Assembly (NCBI RefSeq): GCF_002288925.2
Contig: NW_022098044.1
Location: forward strand, 13,520,216 to 13,584,215
DNA length: 64,000 nt
Reading direction: 5' to 3'
From: Delphinapterus leucas
Taxonomy: Eukaryota > Chordata > Mammalia > Artiodactyla > Monodontidae
The notes under the pieces are model-generated. The model had not been told where the DNA came from. It searched no databases and saw only the letters and a program-made list of their open reading frames with translations. Below are positions 59,990 to 64,000 of this stretch, piece after piece; positions within the stretch are counted from its first letter, which is position 1, and each line of letters opens with the position of its first letter. A program made the position numbers and the translations under genes.

Positions 59990-60730
59990 TGAGGTAACTC
60001 AATGAACAGTTAGAAAAAGAAAATATAACTTTGTAAATGAAACCTAGACTAGAAAGAATATGAGTGAATCAATACAAATCATGCCTTATGAGAAAAATGT
60101 GAAAAGAAAAAGTTTTAATCCTAAGGAAACAAAGAGATGAAAAGGATTTAAGAGAAAATGACACATAATGACACACTGAAGGTAGGCAAACAGTGACCAG
60201 TGTAATACGAGCAGGTAAGAAAGAAAACAAAGCTAAGGATCAGAACAAATACTATACTAAAAATACTAAAAAACCTATACTGAGAAAACTCACATAAAAT
60301 AATCAAAAAATTAAAACTACATATTGAAATAATTTATTACGTGTCTGAGATACATAATCTTGATCCAGAACCAACATCAAGACATAACCTAGTAATATTA
60401 CTGGATATTAAAGAAAAAGAAAACTCATTGGAGAGCTAGGCAATAAAAGCAGGGGACTTAAAAAGGGAAAATTAGGTTATCCCTTTTTGACAGCAATGCA
60501 TCAGAAGAAAACTGAATAGTGATATTCAAAGAATTAAATAAGACATTTAAGGAAAGAAAATAAGAGACAAAGATGTTTGTATCTAACAAAACTGATCTTC
60601 AAATACAAAGAGGGACAGACACATTGTTATTAATATTCAAGAACCCAGGGAATATTATTCCCATGATCCTGTCCTGAGAAATATATTAGACAACAAACTC
60701 CAATAACCGAAACGACCAGAGAGATATGGA
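59990..60730 (+). mobile_element. HAL1 or L1 ORF1-like remnant
   Basis: AAATGAGGTAACTCAATGAA, TCATTGGAGAGCTAGGCAAT, AATTAGGTTATCCCTTTTTG and CAAGAACCCAGGGAATATTA resemble HAL1/L1 ORF1 text. All frames are broken. Confidence 0.45.
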
Positions 60731-60819
60731 CACTTTCAATTTTTGTAAAGTAACCTGTGGATGCCGATGCCACAAAATTTGTTTTACATGATTATAATAG
60801 TTCACTCCACCAGAAGTTC

Positions 60820-60930
60820 AGCCCTTTGAAGGTAAGATTGGGTCTTGTCACATCTCTGAGTCTCTAGAACCCTGAAGAGCACCTGGCCTACAGAAATTAC
60901 TTAATGAATGTATACTAATAAAATGGAATT
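60820..60930 (+). repeat. L2 LINE terminus
   Basis: GTAAGATTGGGTCTTGTCAC, AGAGCACCTGGCCTACAGAA and ATTACTTAATGAATGTATAC. Confidence 0.65.
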
Positions 60931-61227
60931 TAAATTGAATTTCTAATGTCCTAAATGAAGTATGCTTAAATAAATGTTTATTAAAGCAAAGTCAGTTGCA
61001 AAGCAAAACAGTTTTAAGACCTTCAAACGCTTTCTGACACCACAAAAGAAAAAACACATTGTTCCCAGTGTTTATTTTTATCTTAGTTGTCATGTCTGTG
61101 ATGTAAAATAAAATGAATACTTATATTTCATTTAATATTGAAAGATCCCATCACTACATGAAAAACAAATAAGGTCCACCTCATCTATTTACATCAGGCC
61201 AGATGATTATAAAAGCTGTTTTTTCTC

Positions 61228-61440
61228 CTCATCACCATCATAACTAACATTCATTGAGTGCCAGTCTTTTGTTAACTGCTTCTATGCATTATCTCCACTA
61301 ATCTTCACAACAACCCTACAGGCATTTGTTATTATAATTGCCACTTTGCAGATAAGGAAATAGAAGTTTACAGAGGTTAAGTAATTTGTTTAAATTAGCA
61401 TGAGTAGATTAGCTTCTGAATCCAGAGCAGACTGCATAAT
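61228..61440 (-). repeat. MIR SINE (reverse)
   Basis: AACATTCATTGAGTGCCAGT, CTCCACTAATCTTCACAACA, TTTGCAGATAAGGAAATAGA and AGAGGTTAAGTAATTTGTTT. Confidence 0.82.
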
Positions 61441-61844
61441 ACAGAAGCAGGTTACTTACGAGGTGCCTAAAAGTCTTAACCACCATATAGACATATCAAC
61501 CCAATGTCCTCAAGGGATGAAAGATGGGGGAGAAACCTACAGAAATGGACGACCTTTGCCTCCCATACCTACATGAACCAGTGTGTCTCAGCTTCCATCT
61601 GATTTGCACATTGAACTTTAGAGTCAAACTTTGAAGAAAGGATTACAACGTTTAATATGTTCATAATTGATGGCTTGTGAGTCCAGTGCCATTATTCGAC
61701 CTAGCCTTAGAAGTCTTTGGACAATTTAGTCTCCAGGTTTCTCATACGTAAAATTAATACTCCCCTGCATACTTGACTAGTTGGTGTAAGGTATAAAATT
61801 ATGTTCAGAAGACAAAAGCATTGTATAAAAACACATATTAGTCA

Positions 61845-62075
61845 TTAATTCACCATATATTTATTGTTACAACATCTACTATGTGTCAGATACTATTCTT
61901 ATCCTGAGGAATACAGCAATGCACAAGCCCTACTAGGAATCTGCATTCTGGGGATTATCATCACATGGTAATTAAAGACAGACATATGTCCATCTTGTTT
62001 GTTAATTTTTCAGCACCAACTCAGCACAGTGACCAGCACATGGTAGGCAAATAATTCATCATGATCCAAGGAACT
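61845..62075 (-). repeat. L2 terminus (reverse) followed by a second L2/MIR tail
   Basis: ATATATTTATTGTTACAACA, CTACTATGTGTCAGATACTA and AATACAGCAATGCACAAGCC are antisense L2. After about 61990, CAGCACAGTGACCAGCACAT is a sense tail. Confidence 0.6.
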
Positions 62076-62954
62076 CCCCATTCTACTGCTGAAAAATTTC
62101 TTCTCTGGGCAGCCAATATCTAAATTAAAACTGCAGTTATTTTTTTTAAACTGTTAATTCAACAGATTTAATTATGGGATATTGATTTTTCCTGATCATC
62201 TCTGTCTTGGTAGGGGTCTCCATACTGCTACAGTCTAAAAATCTCTGTACTTTCCTTCTTAGAGAGAAATGCTTGATGAAAAAATTCCATGTAAGGCTCA
62301 AAACCATTAACACTGAAAAAAATTTTAAAAATTCTTTTTCTAAAATTGCAATGTGAGTTTCATTCTCTTATCCTTAATGTGAGAGTTGATAAGTTTACAG
62401 CTGCGATCTCCCAAAGAAGCCCAGAAATTAGGGTCCTTTATTGGACCATAACACCAAATAACACCCCATGTTTCTCTTCCTGAATGGGATAAAATCATAG
62501 CTCTTTACTTGTTCCCTTTTTCTATGCCACTGAAGCTTCTTTCATATTAAGGTAATTTTTCTTTATGGACCAGAAGGTATACTGGATATTTACAACTCCT
62601 TGATGTTCTGTAAGCCAAAAGGTATCTCTAGAGAGTAAAACTCTTCCCTCTCCAGCTAACTAGTAGAGGTAGCAAGAAAAGCGATTCTCTGCTTTCTTCA
62701 GAGGATGTCAATGTGTTTAATTCTGGTGTATAATAAAATCCAGTAGAGTCTCCTGGGGAAAGAAACAGAGATGTAGAAAAATAATTTCTGCTGACTGGGA
62801 GTTTCAGTAGCTAGGAAACATTCACCTCATCCCCTGAAAGCAATACTGACTGCCAATACCATCCTAGATAAAGGAATGAAGAGTATCATCCAGGAAGTCT
62901 GGTGTTTCTTCTTGAAGTCCTCGCAGGAGAAAGTAGAAAGATAGGAATGATACC

Positions 62955-63090
62955 ACTTATAGTGCTGAAGAGAAAGTCAAAAGACTGAGTTTTAGTCTTG
63001 GCTTTGACACTTGCTTTCATATGATCTTAGACAAGTTCCTTGATTTTGTTGAATCAGAGCTGTCATTTGTTTAAAACAAATTAGGACACG
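62955..63090 (+). repeat. MIR SINE
   Basis: GACTGAGTTTTAGTCTTGGC, TTTGACACTTGCTTTCATAT and GATCTTAGACAAGTTCCTTG. Confidence 0.7.
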
Positions 63091-63339
63091 TGATATTTAG
63101 CCAAGGAAACGCTCCTTTAAAAATCCATCACTCTAAGTAAAGACTTCTAAGAAAAGGGAAAAAGAGAAAAAGAGATACACAAGGGGAGAGGAAGGTAGAG
63201 AGGAGAGCTATACGGTTTTACTCTTTGAAACACAGATTCCTAAGGAGAAAAACTGTCCAAGATTTATCACCTAATACATGGATAGGAGCAATTGCCTCCA
63301 CAATGGCTTTCTTATCTTCTATTTCTCATAACATTTCTC

Positions 63340-63910
63340 TCCCAACTTGACATAATTCCAAACTGATATTCAAATTCTTCCAGTGGCTTACCATTACCTA
63401 CAAGAGGATGTATAAACTACTTTGGCATTCAAGATCTTCTACAAACTGGCCTCGGTTCACCAATCCAACTCTTGGTGAGCATTCCTGTTTGCATCACCAG
63501 CAAATACTGTCCTGAACTTTTACTTAACTAAACTACATACTTATTATAAATCATTCGAGGATAAACTTTTTTAAAAATTTGCTTCCACCCTTATTCTCAG
63601 TAATTTTATTACTGACCAACACAAAGCCAGTACTATAAGCAAGGCAGATGTCCTTGTTGTTTCCAAAATAGTTTGTGCTCTCCCAACTATCAAATCCTCT
63701 CAACTGCTGATGGAATCGTGTCTGAAATCGGATCCTTTTCTTTTTTTCTTAGTCTACCCACCTTTCAGGAAACTTCAAACCCTGCCCCTTTCATGAGACT
63801 TTTTTTGACTGCTCCAATGTATAGCAACAATTTCTCCAACCTCTGAACTCCCTTATGTATAGCAACAATGTATAGCAACAATTTCTCCAACCTCTGAACT
63901 CCCTTATGAA
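63340..63910 (+). repeat. L2 LINE fragment
   Basis: TTCCAGTGGCTTACCATTAC, TCAAGATCTTCTACAAACTG and CTCCAACCTCTGAACTCCCT are sense L2 blocks. Confidence 0.58.
63816..63908 (+). repeat. 51-nt tandem duplication (second copy partial)
   Basis: AATGTATAGCAACAATTTCT..CTCCCTTATG occurs at 63816 and again at 63867. The 42 nt of overlap are identical, so the event is recent. Confidence 0.9.
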
Positions 63911-63929
63911 AACACAATAGTGAAAAGTT

Positions 63930-64000
63930 TATGTGTATAGTCAATAGAGTCAGGTCTGGTTCTGCAACTTGCTAGGTAAATTTGGCTAAATTATTTAACC
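63930..64000 (+). repeat. MIR SINE cut by the window edge
   Basis: AGAGTCAGGTCTGGTTCTGC, AACTTGCTAGGTAAATTTGG and AAATTATTTAACC. Confidence 0.65.

Larger units (their letters stand above)
52696..64000 (-). other. AGBL1: AGBL1 intron before the NRQW exon (partial, at least 11.3 kb)
   Basis: Runs from the acceptor at 52696 to the right edge. The family sequence needs an upstream exon ending ..NPDGVINGN, but I found no minus-strand match to it or to an HPGE-type zinc motif here. Parts with nothing I can name: 52696-53199, 53590-54449, 54651-57551 (includes poly(A) runs at 56220 and 56271, and a weakly LTR-like patch around 56450-56800), 60931-61227, 62076-62954 and 63091-63339. Confidence 0.8.

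Noticed and set aside
52696..64000. Upstream AGBL1 exon with the HPGE zinc motif and NPDGVINGN
   Set aside because: No minus-strand match seen. A CACCACCATC string near 59415 belongs to an old L1 3' UTR.

Overview
This is nuclear DNA from a whale or dolphin, or a close relative. The main evidence is eight copies of the cetartiodactyl CHR SINE. This is a tRNA-derived element that starts near GGGCTTCCCTGGTGG, carries a GGTTCG-type B box and ends in poly(A). Six copies have clear target-site duplications (TSDs). There are also L1 3' ends of the type seen in cetartiodactyls (ACTCCAATAAA next to the tail), and one 78-nt mariner-type hairpin of a kind common in whales and ruminants. The base composition, the MIR/L2/L3/MER background and the lack of long reading frames fit the inside of a very large mammalian gene.

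The window belongs to one gene on the minus strand. Three consecutive coding exons of a cytosolic carboxypeptidase (peptidase family M14, nna1/CCP type) lie at 52566-52695, 36978-37109 and 32398-32574. They join in frame into 146 residues plus the last base of a split codon. All three have GT..AG splice sites and no stop or frameshift. Together they carry the NRQW motif (substrate binding), DFHGHS (a zinc-ligand histidine) and SYTLE (the catalytic glutamate). The protein is closest to CCP4, gene AGBL1, and is clearly diverged from the sequence I remember for CCP1/AGTPBP1. Very long introns also fit AGBL1. CCP4 shortens polyglutamate side chains on tubulin and other proteins. Human AGBL1 variants have been linked to late-onset Fuchs corneal dystrophy.

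Layout on the plus strand: 1-32397 is the intron after the last exon seen here (the next exon was not found). The exon at 32398-32574 follows, then a 4.4-kb intron, the exon at 36978-37109, a 15.5-kb intron and the exon at 52566-52695. From 52696 to the end is part of the preceding intron. Besides the exons, the window holds transposable elements of several ages. The oldest are MIR, L2 and L3/CR1. Next come MER20- and MER5-type hAT elements, old L1 3' UTRs, MaLR and ERV LTRs. The youngest are L1 copies and CHR SINEs. Several are nested, and the insertion order can be read from the TSDs. I found no CRISPR array, rRNA, functional tRNA or novel operon-like system. The points most worth following up are the AGBL1 exons, a three-layer nest around a twin-primed L1, two retrocopies with possible 3' transductions, a mariner hairpin resembling a microRNA precursor, and an exon-like GC-rich island with a G-quadruplex motif near 2.1-2.3 kb. 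Repeat family names come from memory of the consensus sequences, so subfamily level is uncertain.
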